Assembly (NCBI GenBank): GCA_948144175.1
Contig: CANXME010002049.1
Location: 62,001 to 126,000, forward strand
Direction: 5' to 3'
Source: Closterium sp. NIES-65
Taxonomy: Eukaryota > Streptophyta > Zygnematophyceae > Desmidiales > Closteriaceae
DNA: 64,000 nt
The position numbers were made by a program, and so were the translations under genes. Below the pieces are notes generated by a model. It saw only the letters and a program-made list of their open reading frames with translations, did not search any database and had not been told where the DNA came from. Positions 10,413 through 21,598 of the stretch are shown piece by piece; position 1 is the stretch's first letter, and every line of letters starts with the position of its first letter.

Positions 10413-13400
10413 TCAAGAGGTAAGCAAGTGAGGCCAAGTAGGCACAAGACCTAGCATAGTACAAATGCGCTGATAATCACAAGGCTGAAGTGCCTTGGTA
10501 AAGATATCAGCACTGTTGGCCCGAGTGGCCACGTAAGCAAGATGAAGCTGACCACGCTGCTGCAACTCTCAAGCAAGGAAGTAGCACAGAGCAATGTGCT
10601 TCGTTCTGTGCTACAGTCTGTGCTCCTGACACAAGGCCAGCATGGCCTTGTTGTCGACGTATAGAACTGGAGGAGAATGAGGCGCCTCTCCCAAGCCGTT
10701 CAGCAGGTAGGTGAGCCAGCGTAGCTCCTGTGCAGCCATGGCCCCAGCGTAGATCTCAGCCTCACAACTGGAGCTAAGAACAGAAGACGAGCGGGTAGAC
10801 CGCCACGACACAAAGCCGGAACCAAGGCTGAAGGTGTAACCATGTGACAACCGCTGTGTAGCCAATTCGTCAACCCAAGAAGCGTTTGCGTGACCAGTGA
10901 GGACAACTCGAGCCCGTCCTCCAAGCACGAGCCCCATGCCCGACGTGCTGCACAGGTAGCGCAACACCCTCTTAGCTGCATCCATGTGCTCTGGTCGGTG
11001 TCTCCCAGGAGCAACATAACGTGCCGAGATGCTAAGAGGGTATGCCAGGTCAGGTCGATTGCAGGTCATCAGGTACATGAGGCAGCCCACAAGCTCTGGG
11101 TACGGGCCACTTGGCTCTACGGACTCATCCGAAGGCAGAGCTGAGAGCCAGTGGCGAGTAGATAGAGGTGTGGCATGAGGCGAGGAGTACTTAAACTTGA
11201 AGCGCTGAAGGACCTGCTGCACCATGTATGACTGAGTCAAGGTAATGGTGCGGGGTGCTCTGTCCCGGGTGATCTACAAGCCAAGGTAGCTGCGCAGTTC
11301 ACCCAGGTCTGTGCACGTGTGTCTCTTCTGCAGCTCGGACTTCACGTGGGCCAGTCCAGCAGTGTCACCAGTACCAAAGACCAAGTCGTCGACGTACACG
11401 AGGATGTAGAACAGCGGCAGAGTAGTGTCAGTGCGGAGAAATAGCGACGGGTCAGCAGTGGAAGGAGCAAACCCAAGAGCCACAAGCGTACTCCTCAGTG
11501 TGTCATGCCACTCGCGGAGCGTCTGGCAGAGACCGTAGACTGGCCGCCGGAGGCTCCACTGGGTACCTGGAGGAAAGGACCCAGTGAAGCTAGGTGGGCG
11601 GCGCAGCCAGATCACCTCGTGAAGGCTGCCCTGCAGGAAGGCTCTGCTGAAGTCAAGAGAGTGAAGCTCGTAGTTACGCTGAGCAGCGACGTGTAGCAGT
11701 ACCCGAAGAGTGGTCATCTTCGGGGTGGGAGAGAAGGTCTGAAAGTAGTCAACTCCCTGTCCCTGACTGAAGCCTTGAGCCACGTAACGCGCATTGAAGA
11801 CAGGCGGAGAACCCGGCGGCCGCTTCACCCTAAAAATCCACATGTCATCGACAATGTTCGCCCCGGGTTGGGGAACCTCGTCGACGTACGTGTCTGTGGA
11901 CTTCCAGGAAGCCATCTCTGCGTCCATGGCTGTCTGCTACTGAGAGGAGTAGGGACCCTCTATGGCCTCTGCGTAAGAGCGCGGGGTCAGGATGTCTAGT
12001 GCATCCGGGTCTCCCTCAGGGGCAATCAGCATGGACACGAGATGAGGTACATCAGCTGCAAAACACTCAAAGTCCTCCTGCCTGTCCTCAAGGACGTCCG
12101 TGCCAAGAGCTCACTCACCCCTGACGGACGGAGGCCATACTGACTCAGACTCAGCAACAAGACTAGCAGCGTAGTCGAGGCGACAGGCGGCAGCAAAGTT
12201 AACAAGCTCAGCAACTAGGGCAGACGCAGTAGTGGACTCAAACGAAGGGTCAGTGACAACAGTGGCTAGAAGACGCGTGATAGTAGGACTAGCAGCACGA
12301 AGGGGATTAGACTCCAGGTCTGGACCGACAGCAAGGGAGGACGCAGGAGGAGACGGCAGAGGGACACGCTGCGGAGCAGTGGAGGGACGCAGAGCCATCT
12401 GGTGTGTGCCAGGGACAGAAGGAGGACGCTGATGCAAACCACGACGACCAGTGCGAGCAGCACGAACAGGCGAGGCAGGACGAGACTCAGGCTCACGACG
12501 CTCCGTAAGACCTCCTGCCGGACCAGTGTAAGGAGAAGGAGCAGGCAGTGGGGAGGCGGGCTATAATTGTGACTGGGACCGGACAAGCGGCGGACACTCT
12601 AAGGAAGGAGCAGGACCAGTAGAAGGCGGGAATCCAAGAACCTGCTCAAGAGGCGGAATGAAGTACGGCCGCGGCCGTGCAGCACCTCCAGAACCAGCAG
12701 GGACAGCACCAGCACCCCCAGCGTCAGCACCAACGCCAGCAGCATCACCAGCTCCTGCAGCACCTCCAGCACCTCCAGCAGCGCCAAATCCAGCACCCTC
12801 AGAAGCACCAGCTCCAGCAGCACCTCCTGCGCCAGCACCTCCAGCAGCTCCAGCTCCAGCTGGACCACTAGAAGCCCCAGCAGCTCCAGTAGCGCCAGCT
12901 GCAGTACCTCCAGCAGCACCCGCTCCAGCAGCACTGCCAGCAGCTCCAGCTCCAATAGCACCACCAGGCCCAGCAGCTCCAGTACCTCCAGTACGAGCAC
13001 CTCCGGGACCAGTGGCTCCAGACCCCCTAGTAGCTCCAGCAGCAGCAGGACTCCCAGCTCCCGCAACACCACCAGCTCTAGCACCACGGTTCCAGCGCCG
13101 AGCAAACCACTCGCGTTGCTGCTGTGGAGAGAGTGGCTCCCGCCGGGACGAAGCACCCAAAGGACCTCCAGGCTCAGCACCTCCAGACTCCACACGCGCA
13201 GGCTCAGCACCCTCAGGCTCCGCACCCCCAGACTTAGCAACCCCAGGCTCAGCACCCCCAGACTCAGCACCCACAGGCTCAGCACCCCCAGACTCAGCAC
13301 CCCCAGGCTCCGCACCCTCAGGCTCAGCACCCCTAGACCTGGCACCCACAAGCTCAGCACCCCTAGCAGCACCAGAGTCAACAGCTACCTCGACAGGCTC

Positions 13401-15561
13401 TACTGCGTCTACCTGGGACACACCTGAGGGGGCAGGACCCTGAGGGGGGAGGGGGTCTACCGGGGGAGGACCTAGTGCGAGGAAGAGTGGCGAGGGGGGG
13501 GAGGGGGGCGTTGCGGTAGGGGAAGAGACGGTAGTAAGGAACCGACTCGTCAAACGTGACGTCGTTAGAGGACAGAACACGGCGCGAGGTGGGGTGGTAA
13601 AACTGCCAACCAGGCGCGTCAGGGGGGAAACCAAGGAAGACGCAGGGAACAGCACGGGAGGATAGCTTGTCTGCATACAAGTCACGGACGAAAGCTCGAG
13701 ATCCCCAGACACGGAACGCAGATGCATCGCCAACCTTCTCCGTCCACCACAGAGTAGGTGTGTTCTTCGGCATGGAGACCCGGAGCTGGAGGTTGAGCTG
13801 ACGCGCCGCGTACTGAACCGCGAACGGCCATAGAAAATGGGGAGCAGCCGCATGGATCATGGACGTACGAGCGACATCCATGACCATGCCAATGCGGCGC
13901 TCATCAATCCCATTTTGCTGTGGAGAGGCCGGAAGAGTGAACGTCTGGCGGATGCCCTCCGCACGACAGAAGGCTCGCAGAAGGTCGGAGGAAAACTCTC
14001 CACCTCTGTTGGAGTGCAGACGCAGAACAGGAAGGTCCGAGCCGAGACTCTCGCTGAGCTGACGACGGGCAGCGCGGATCCAGTCGATCAGCACCTCAGT
14101 GACCTCACCCTTGCGGTGCAAGGGGAAGACTGTGGTGTAACGCGAGTAGTCGTCAACGACCAGCAGAAAGTAGCGCTCGTGACCCTGTCCACAGACGCGG
14201 GCTGGGCCCCACACGTCCATGTGAAGCGTCTGCAGGGGAGCCTCCGTCGGAGGAAACTCGGAGGAGTGAGGAGCGGCGCACTGCCGCCCCTCGATGCAAG
14301 GAACGCAGGTAGGGGCAGGCCCCGGGGGAAGGGGAGGGAGAGACCGGGGAAGACCAGTGACAAGGACACGGGAGGCCATGCATCGGAGACAAGGCAGGGA
14401 GGGGTGACCAAGGCGGTGGTGCCAGAGCAGAGTCTGGTGAGACAGGAAGCGACACGAGCAGGGGGCAGACTCAGGACCAGACCAGGACGCTGCAGCAAAC
14501 ACCTGACCCGATGCGGCTACCTGACCAGACTCAGCAACCGGAGGAGACACGGTAGTCAGGGTGTACAGGCTCGACCCAGGCTGACGGGTGAACATGGCCA
14601 GGTGCCAGCCCGTTCGAGTACACGAACAGTGGGTCACCCGCTGACCTCCAGGAGTGAACTGGTCAACCCACGCGTCCTGAAGGTCAGCTCCATTCACCAA
14701 GTTCGTGGAGAACGAGGGGAGGTGGAGGCCAGACAAAGAGCCAGACGGGACCGCCAGATACGGCAGAAGCATGGAGAAGTGTGCAAAGACCAAACCCCCA
14801 GAGGGGTCAGCCAGAGAGACTACCACTGGCCGACTGAGCGGCAAGAGTGTGGTGCAGTCGCGAAAGAAGGAGCGAGAAGCACCCGAGTCAAGGGTGAAAG
14901 TGTGCAAGGCCGCAGCAGGCGCAGTACCAGAGAGAGCAGACTCACCAGCACCTGGAGCAGTGGACTCACTAGCGCCTAGAGCAGCAGCCTCACCGGCACC
15001 TGGAGCAGGAGACGCACCAGCACCTAGAGCAGCAGCCTCACCAGCACCTAGAGCAGCAGACTCTACACCTTGGTCAGGCGGCACACACAAGTAACAGGCA
15101 CCGTCAGCACTAGTAGGCAATGCATACATGGCAGTGAGGATAGCATCATAGTCAAGAGCAAAGATATCTACCCTCTGCCTAAGCAGCTCCAGCAAGGAGG
15201 GGTGCTCAGCATCGTCGCCAAACTCTGTACGCCAGGCGTCGGTCAGAGAGGAGAAGCAGCGAGACTCTGTGTGACCAACCTTCCCGCAAGGCTGACCAGC
15301 CCGAACATCAGTGCGAATGACGTACAGGCAGTGAGCAGTACTCCGTGACCCTCTACTCGGAGCGTACCACTCACGAAGCTGCTGGGGCAAAAGGACTGCG
15401 CACGGACGCTGCTGTAGCTGCACCTGGTCACTACAAGAAGCTCCCGAACGACTCGCTCCAGGGCGACTCCCACCACGGCCACCCCTACAACCCCAACTAG
15501 TGTACCACTCACGAAGCTGCTGGGGCGAAAGGGTCTCGCGCGGACGCCGATGCAGCTGCAC
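10413..15561 (-). pseudogene. pol: E2 copia gag-pol polyprotein, frameshifted and interrupted
   Basis: 15561-13500 is one open frame: gag tail with an extended zinc knuckle (CLYVIRTDVRAGQPC then GHTESRC), protease TLDSGASRSFF, and the integrase zinc-binding segment WHHRLGHPS...CVPCIEG. The integrase catalytic core follows with HMDVWGP, DDYSRYTTVF, HSNRGGEF and QQNGIDER, then the WGSRAFV and FLGFP region. A frameshift in the G-rich run at about 13493-13507 moves the Gly/Ala/Glu-rich linker (13480-12561) to another frame. Reverse transcriptase follows, with FKARYVA-type NARYVAQGF, YVDDLVF (about 11390) and PDLAYPLS. RNase H ends at a TGA at 10413-10415. Stops include TAG at about 11274 (from CAG) and at about 10611. 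The element encoded capsid, maturation, integration and reverse-transcription functions but is dead. Confidence 0.88.
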
Positions 15562-15660
15562 CTGGCCACTACAAGAAGCTCTCGAACGACCCGCTCCAGG
15601 GCGACTCCCACTACGGCCACCCCAACAACCCCAACTAGCGTACCACTCACGCGGACATCG
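15364..15660 (-). repeat. 138-bp in-frame tandem duplication within gag
   Basis: The motif GTACCACTCACGAAGCTGC starts at 15364 and 15502, and its shortened third copy at 15640, giving an exact 138-bp period (46 codons). Each unit encodes the conserved QQLREWY segment just upstream of the zinc knuckle plus a Gly/Arg-rich stretch. Related elements A, B and E4 have it once. Confidence 0.8.
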
Positions 15661-16510
15661 CTAGAGCTGCATCTGGCCACCGCCAGGAACAACAGTAGTA
15701 GTAGTAGCAGCAGTAGCAGTAGCAGCGCGGGCAGGGCAGTGCGACTCACTAGAGAAGGGCTGCACAGCCCGGCAGCACGACGCGGCTCGGCTGGGCGGCT
15801 CGGCTGGGCGGCTCAGCGCCGCTGAGCAGGCAGGCGCGGCAGACAGGCAGGCGGGCCGGCGCGGCAGCGCGCTAGTAAGGCAGGCGCGCGGGAAGCGTGG
15901 GTAGGGCAGGTGCTCACCAGTTGTGGGAAGGGCAGGCGCTCGCCGGGCGAGCAGGGTAGGCGCACGACGGCGGCGACGGCGGGGCCGCGACAGCTGCAGG
16001 GCGGGGCCGCGACCATGGCAAGGGGCTCCGCGGCAGCTGCTGCAGGGGGGGGGGGGCGCGACTGCGGCAGGGGGACTCTGCGGCAGCTGCTGCAGGGCGG
16101 GGCCGCGACTGCGGCAGGGGGCACCGCGGCAGCTGCTGCAGGGCGGGGCCGCGACTGCTATAGGGGGCTTCGCGGCAAGTGCTGTAGGGCGGGGCCACGA
16201 CTGCGGCGGGGGGCTCCGCGACGAGCAGGGACGGCACCAAGGGGGGGGGACGCGACGAGCAGCAGCATTAAGAGCAGGGCGACGTGCAGCCAGAGCAGGG
16301 CGGCGCGCGGCCACAGCATGGCAGTAGCAGGTAATAGCTTCTAAGGCAGAAGCACCTAGGGCCCTTTTTTTTAATAAATATTTTAATTCTATTTGGGGTT
16401 TAGCAGGGCGCTGGCACATGGCAGGGCGCTGGTGCAGGGCAAGGCGCGGGCGCAGGGCAGGGCGCTAACGCAGGGCAGGGCGCAAGCCTATTGTTGCGAG
16501 CGCAAACGCT

Positions 16511-18115
16511 ATGGAGGACGACACTGAGGGACTGAAGGAACGCGTGATAGACCAGCTAATGGAAGGCAAGAAGGACGACGATGGGGAGGAGGACGCGGGT
16601 GGTGAGTCGTCCAGCAACGACCCATGCGGGGAAAATGGGGCACAGGATGAACAGGACCCCAAGGTGGCCGCATCGAAGAAACGAGGAGAACCATAGCTGA
16701 GCCACGTAACACACGAAGAATTTGAAGAGGTGCGGGCGTCCCAAAAGGAAACTGCGAAGACAATTGCTCATTTGGTGACACACGTACTTGCTATAATTGC
16801 CCTTGGCAAGGAGCGTAAGAGCAAGCAAACGGAAATGCCAGCCAGCTTCAGATGACGCATCAACGTGCGATGAGGACGAGTTGCCACCGAAAGTGGCAAG
16901 GCATCGGACTGCGGAAAAGTCGCCCATTCTTCAAGAAGCTCTTGAACTTCTACCGGCAGAGAAGGCATGGAAACTGAGTGTTCTGCAGGTTATTTCTTGG
17001 TTTAGGCAAGGCTCGGAACTTCAAGGCTATATCAAATATCTCACAATGTACCCACCCCCCTCCCCCCCCCCCCCCCCCCCCCCCCCTCCGAAACGGTTTC
17101 TGATTGTCGAAAGGAGTCTCCGACATGGTTAAGGATCATCTGTTTCTAGAAGCCCCGAACGAGAACATTGACTTCTATCCGAGTTGCGACGCCAAGTCGG
17201 CCGGCATCTGCCATGTCGTGGCCACGATTCCTCCAAAATTATCAAGCCTAACATTAGATGCTGATAAGGTACGACGACATGACCTAAACAAGACATTGTC
17301 CGAGAATGAAACCGGGTTGGCCGGGTGCGCACGCGACGTATTTCTTCCCCGTCTTAGCCTTTTCCATGACGACGAGGACAGAGCCAGTCCTTGGGCACGT
17401 AAAAAGGAACGCACCGCGGAGCGTGTTTGCATAAGATATGCCCCCCCCCAACAAAGACGAGGGTGCGTGTTCACCTGAGATATGGGCCCCGCAAGTAGGT
17501 ACTCATCGTTATTGCAATGCCAGAGGTGGAAAACTATAGACACTCACCCCTATACCCCCCTGATGCCGTCTACCCTTGCTATTGTTGTTTGCGCAACGAA
17601 TCCAGCCTTGTGCAGGTGGCACTTCAGCAAGGATGGACTGCCCTTTGCCTCCGGAGCGTTCTCAGCATGCGCCATCTGGGCGTTCGGTGGGAAGCAAGAT
17701 GAACGAAAAACAACTTTGAAGCACTACCGCATGTCGTGGCACGATTACTACGCGCCGCTTTCAATCATTGCTACGTACATAGTGTACTAAACTATATGTA
17801 TGCATCTGGTGCAATCACAGATCTCGGACACCATCATCAACTGGGAGACATGCAAGTGGAAACTACTCACTTCTCCTTGCGACAACGGCACCTCTGTGCG
17901 GCGGATTCAGAACATGGCATTTGATGCCGTGGCGGATGCCATCTACGGCAATGTCAGGCAGTACGACGTGGCGAAGATGTTTTGAAGGTGGGGAAAGCAT
18001 GGACTCTGTCTATCAACTTGCGGGCTGGAGCCCTTACTTGAAGATGGAGAGGAGTCTGAAGACGAGGGGGAAGAGTCTGACGCAGTGTCTTCGAATAGTG
18101 ACTCTGATGCATGAG
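16511..18115 (+). pseudogene. unrecognised protein-coding region with acidic tail, decayed
   Basis: Successive plus-strand segments look like one former protein. They are an acidic start (MEDDTEGLKERVIDQLMEG, 16511), TASKTIAH-type helix near 16750, a KVARHRTAEKSPILQEALE block (16880-17000), DAKSAGICHVVATIPPKLS (17190-17250), YCCLRNESSLVQVALQQGW (17580-17640), and RRIQNMAFDAVADAIYGNV ending in KMF and TGA at 17985. The same frame then continues through a strongly acidic Glu/Asp/Ser tail to 18115. Frames change several times and a C-run lies at 17056-17086. It may contain introns. No family recognised. It ends just before element A, so it may be the host context into which elements inserted. 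Confidence 0.35.
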
Positions 18116-18306
18116 TAGTGGTGTGATCCGGGCAAATGTAATAATACAATGAGTATCTCATAGGCTGTCGGGGACGGTTATTTGCATAGAACGTAATCGT
18201 TGAAAATGTGGAGTTTCGAAATACTAAGACGATATGACATCGCTAAAATGGATTACAAACATGCGTGGTTGTACAGTGGTTATTCCAGGGGATATATGTG
18301 ACACGT

Positions 18307-18438
18307 TGTCAGAACATTATAGCTTACTTATTTGTATAGGCTATAGTGGGGTATCCCATAGGGGGTACAACCCAATTAGGGTTTCCTATTTGTACTCACT
18401 TCGTTCATAGTCATTCCATTCTCGTTCACTTCTTCTCA
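18307..18438 (+). repeat. Element A 5' LTR
   Basis: 132-bp LTR, TGTCAGAACATTATAGC...CTTCTTCTCA, followed at once by the primer-binding site TGGTATCAGAGC complementary to the initiator tRNA-Met 3' end, as in plant copia elements. It contains TTAGGGTTT. Confidence 0.9.
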
Positions 18439-18439
18439 T

Positions 18440-19548
18440 GGTATCAGAGCAGGTTCCCCTGTGGGAACTGTGCTTAGGGCCCACCACCACTACCTCAAAC
18501 TTTTTTTTTCTGCCCGGAGCGCGTCCCGGGCTCTCTTCCTTCTCTTGACCGGCCCTTCGCCACCAGCGCGCCGCCCTAGCCGCTAGCGCGCGGCCCGCCC
18601 TAGAGCCTGAGCGCCGCCATTAGCAGCCCACGAGCCGCCCTTAGCAGCCCGCGCGCCGCCCTACAGCCCGCGCGCCGCCCTAGCGCCCGCGCTCCGCTCG
18701 CCGCCCTAGCGCCCGCGCGCTGCCCTACGCAGCCCGCGCGCAGCCCGCGTGAGCCGCCCGTGCGCCGCCCAGAGCCGCCCGTCAGCCGCTCGACTCGCCG
18801 CCCGTGCGCCGCCCTCTGCAGCTTGTGAGCCGCCCGTGCGCCGCCCGCTAGCCGCCCGCCGCGCCGCCCGTGCGCCGCCCTCGGCTGCCCGTGAGATGCA
18901 CGTGCACTGCACGTGCGCCACCCGTCCGCCGCCCGTCAGCCGCCCGCAGCTGTTCGACGCGCCGCCCGTACAGACGCCCGTGAGCTGCCAGTGCGCCGCC
19001 CGTTAGCCGCCCTCAGCCGCCCAACGTGCCGCCCGTGCAGCCGCCCTCGGCCGCCCGTCAGCCGCCCGTGCAGCTACCCGTACAGCCGCCCGTGCAGCCG
19101 CCCGTGCAGCCGCCCATGCAGCCGCCCATGCAGCCGCCCGTGCAGCCGCCCGTACAGCCGCCCGTACAGCCGCCCGTACAGCCGCCCGTACAGCCGCCCG
19201 TGCAGCCACCCGTCGTGCCGCCCGTAAGCCGCCAGCCGCCCGTGCAGCCGCCCGCGAGCCGCCCGTGAGCCGCCCATCACGACGCCCGCGCCGCCCGTGT
19301 CACCCGCGTCACCCGAGCCGCGCGAGCCGCCCGAGCAGCTGAACACCCGAGCCGCCTGAGCCGCCCGAGCCGCCCGAACCGCCCGAGCCGCCCGAACCGC
19401 CCGAGCCGTGCGAGCCGCCTGCGGTGCCGAGCGCCGGGCCCTGTGGGGCTGTTGCTGCTCTTGGGCCGACGGAGTTGCTGAACTGCCGTGTTGCTATCCT
19501 GCTGATCTGCTCGGCCCTTCCTCTCTGGTGAGACTGTCGGCTGCTATC
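18440..19548 (+). other. Element A GC-rich leader with 12-bp repeats
   Basis: The 1.1 kb leader upstream of gag is built from GCCGCCC-type units. At 19073-19212 a 12-bp unit CAGCCGCCCGTG/A repeats about a dozen times, which would read Gln-Pro-Pro-Val if translated. The frame is open into gag from 19408, but the conserved gag start is the ATG at 19549, so I treat this as untranslated leader. Confidence 0.6.
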
Positions 19549-21519
19549 ATGGCCACCCCTAGTGTCCTGGCCTTTGACGCTGAGGGTCGCGCCATTGACT
19601 TTGCGGTCTGGGTCGAGGACCTGCAGCTGTACTTGCAGTGCGATTCAGTAGATGACATCTCTCTCTTTGACTTTGCCTCTGGCGCTGTCCCTGCCCCTCC
19701 TGCTGATGCTGACCCCACTGTTCGCTCCAAGTGGGCCACACGCGATGCTGTTGCACGTCTTGCTGTGCGTCCCCATCTCCCTTCCTCCGAGCGTGCACAC
19801 TTTAGTCAGTGCAAGAGTACTCAGGCCTTGTACGACGCTGTAGTTGCGCGCTACTCCTCCCCTTCCTCTGCTACACTGAGCCGCCTCATGCTACCGTACC
19901 TCTTCCCTGACCTTGCTGCCTTTCCCACAGTCGCTGACCTCTTTACCCACCTTCGCGCTAGTGACACTCGCTACCGAGCTGCGCTTCCTGCTGCCTTCTG
20001 CGCCGAAAACCCCCCTCCCATGTACATCACCCTCTACTTTCTAGTCACCCGTCTCCCTGAGTCCCTTCGTGCTGTTAGGGACCAGTTTCTCTCTGTCTGT
20101 CCCACCACCCTCACTGTCGACCTCCTCGAGAAGTCCCTGCTAGCGGCCGAGAAGAGCATAGTCGCTGTAGGGGCCTCTCGTGGTGACCCCCGCAACCCCA
20201 TCTTTGAGGGGTGTTCTCCTTCCCCCTTGTTACCCTCTGTCGCCTCTGCTGCTGCGGCCGACCTCGTTGGTCTAGAGTCGGTCGGTGCGGCGTCTGCCCC
20301 AAGCGGTAGGCGCCGCTCTGGCAAGGGCAAGGGGGGCAAGGGAGCGGGTGGAGCTAGCGGGGGCGGTGGCGGAGGAGGTGGGGGCGGCGGGGGGAGTGGG
20401 GGTGGCGGTGGAGGTGGTGGCGGGGGTGGAGGTACTAGTGGCGACAGTGGAGGCGGAGGTGGCGGCGGAGGTGGTGGTGGAGGTGGCGGTGGGAGCGGCG
20501 GGGGCGAGGGTGGCGTTGGCGGCGGTGGCGGCGGAGGCGGCGGTGGCGGAGGTGGAGGTGGTCGGAGTGGCTCGTCCCAGCGGAGCAGCACTGGGGGTGG
20601 TCAGCGCCAGCAGCAGCAGCAGCAGCGCTCTCGCGACGTCCCCGCCCCTCCGCAGCTCCGTGAGTGGTACTCGCAGCGTCAGCGTGGTGGGGCGTTCGGT
20701 CCCTGCACCTACGTCCTTCGCACCGGCGACCGCGCGGGTGAGCAGTGTGGGGGCACCCACACCGCCCGCCGCTGCTTTGCCCGCTTGACCGACGCTTGGC
20801 GCCAGCAATTTCCGGAGGCCTCTGAGATCCCCCGCTGGGGAGAGCTGTCTCGGGCTGGTGTAGCTATCTTTGATCTTGACTTTGATGCTATCCTTGCTGC
20901 CATGTATGCTGTGACTGTTAGTGATGAGGGTGACTGTTACCGGTGTTTCCCGCCCGACCCGGGCATTGGTACTGCTGCGTTAGGTGCCAGTGAGGCTGCT
21001 GCTCTAGGTGCCAGTGTGTCTGTGCTCTCAGGTACTAGTGAGTCTGCACTCTCAGGTACTGTGTCGGCTTCGGCCTCTCACACCTTCACCCTTGACTCTG
21101 GGGCGTCTCGCTCCTTCTTTCGGGACCGCACCACTCTCACGCCGCTTAGTCGGCCGGTTGCGGTGTCCCTGGCTGACCCCTCTGGGGGTCCTGTCCTGTC
21201 TCGTTTCTCCACAGTCCTCCCGTGTCCGGCGGCTCCCTCTGGCACCCTGACTGGTCTCTACCTCCCCTCGTTCTCTATGAACCTGGTGAGTGGTGCTGAC
21301 CTACAGGATGTGGGTGTCCACCAGTTCACTCCTGCTCGTCAGCGGGTGACATACTGCACAGAGGCTAGCACAGGTCGCCACCTGGCTACGTTTACACATC
21401 AGCCAGGGTCGAGCCTGTACACACTGACCACTGCTTCTCCTCCAGGTGCTGAGTCTGGTAGAGTCCCTTCGTCTGGTCAGGTGTTTGCTGCAGCGTCCAG
21501 GTCTGGTGAGTACAAATAG
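19549..21519 (+). CDS. gag: Element A gag-protease frame, truncated before integrase
   Basis: Start chosen at ATG 19549 (MATPSVLAFDAEGRAIDF), the position conserved in copies B and E4. Residues about 1-220 are the copia capsid-like gag domain (WVEDLQLYLQCD, LMLPYLFPDLAAF, LVTRLPESLRAVRDQFL). A Lys-rich stretch leads into about 80 nearly uninterrupted Gly residues (20345-20570), then QQQQQ, QLREWYSQRQ and a variant zinc knuckle (C-X13-C-X3-H-X4-C, about 20704-20775). The protease motif TLDSGASRSFF follows at about 21090. The frame ends GEYK-stop where the inverted LTR begins, just before the integrase zinc-binding segment. Packaging and proteolysis could be encoded, but integration and reverse transcription are not. 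Confidence 0.85.
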   Translation: MATPSVLAFDAEGRAIDFAVWVEDLQLYLQCDSVDDISLFDFASGAVPAPPADADPTVRSKWATRDAVARLAVRPHLPSSERAHFSQCKSTQALYDAVVARYSSPSSATLSRLMLPYLFPDLAAFPTVADLFTHLRASDTRYRAALPAAFCAENPPPMYITLYFLVTRLPESLRAVRDQFLSVCPTTLTVDLLEKSLLAAEKSIVAVGASRGDPRNPIFEGCSPSPLLPSVASAAAADLVGLESVGAASAPSGRRRSGKGKGGKGAGGASGGGGGGGGGGGGSGGGGGGGGGGGGTSGDSGGGGGGGGGGGGGGGSGGGEGGVGGGGGGGGGGGGGGGRSGSSQRSSTGGGQRQQQQQQRSRDVPAPPQLREWYSQRQRGGAFGPCTYVLRTGDRAGEQCGGTHTARRCFARLTDAWRQQFPEASEIPRWGELSRAGVAIFDLDFDAILAAMYAVTVSDEGDCYRCFPPDPGIGTAALGASEAAALGASVSVLSGTSESALSGTVSASASHTFTLDSGASRSFFRDRTTLTPLSRPVAVSLADPSGGPVLSRFSTVLPCPAAPSGTLTGLYLPSFSMNLVSGADLQDVGVHQFTPARQRVTYCTEASTGRHLATFTHQPGSSLYTLTTASPPGAESGRVPSSGQVFAAASRSGEYK

Positions 21520-21598
21520 GAAACCCTAATTGGGTTGTACCCCCTATGGGATACCCCACTATAGCCTACACAAATAAGTAAGCTATAATGTTCTGACA
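21506..21598 (-). repeat. inverted, truncated LTR at the 3' end of element A
   Basis: The reverse complement of the first 93 bp of the A/B LTR; the last 39 bp are missing. It is joined directly to the protease region of A at GTCTG/GTGAGTAC. With 18307-18438 it forms an inverted repeat pair. Confidence 0.88.

Larger units (their letters stand above)
10075..16490 (-). mobile_element. E2: 5'-truncated Ty1/copia retrotransposon
   Basis: A minus-strand copia element. Its 3' LTR is at 10075-10193 and its polypurine tract, complement of CCCCCATAGGCAAAGTG, is at about 10196-10214. The pol order in its own direction is gag tail, protease, integrase, Ala/Gly-rich linker, reverse transcriptase and RNase H. 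No matching 5' LTR exists on the right; GC-rich leader-like sequence runs into host DNA at about 16.4-16.5 kb, so the 5' end and the gag N-terminus are lost or unrecognisable. Several stops and a G-run frameshift make it non-functional. Confidence 0.85.

Noticed and set aside
12658..13443. 261-codon Ala/Pro-rich plus-strand frame and 380-codon frame at 13837-14979
   Set aside because: They are antisense to the E2 pol linker and integrase, whose minus-strand frame carries all the conserved motifs.
16340..16500. 5' LTR of E2
   Set aside because: No reverse complement of the 10075-10193 LTR can be found here. The region is GC-rich leader-like sequence and an AT patch, so the element is taken as 5'-truncated.
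20034..20591. Poly-proline frames opposite gag (also 23572-24129)
   Set aside because: They are antisense to the poly-Gly tract of gag and are simple shadows.
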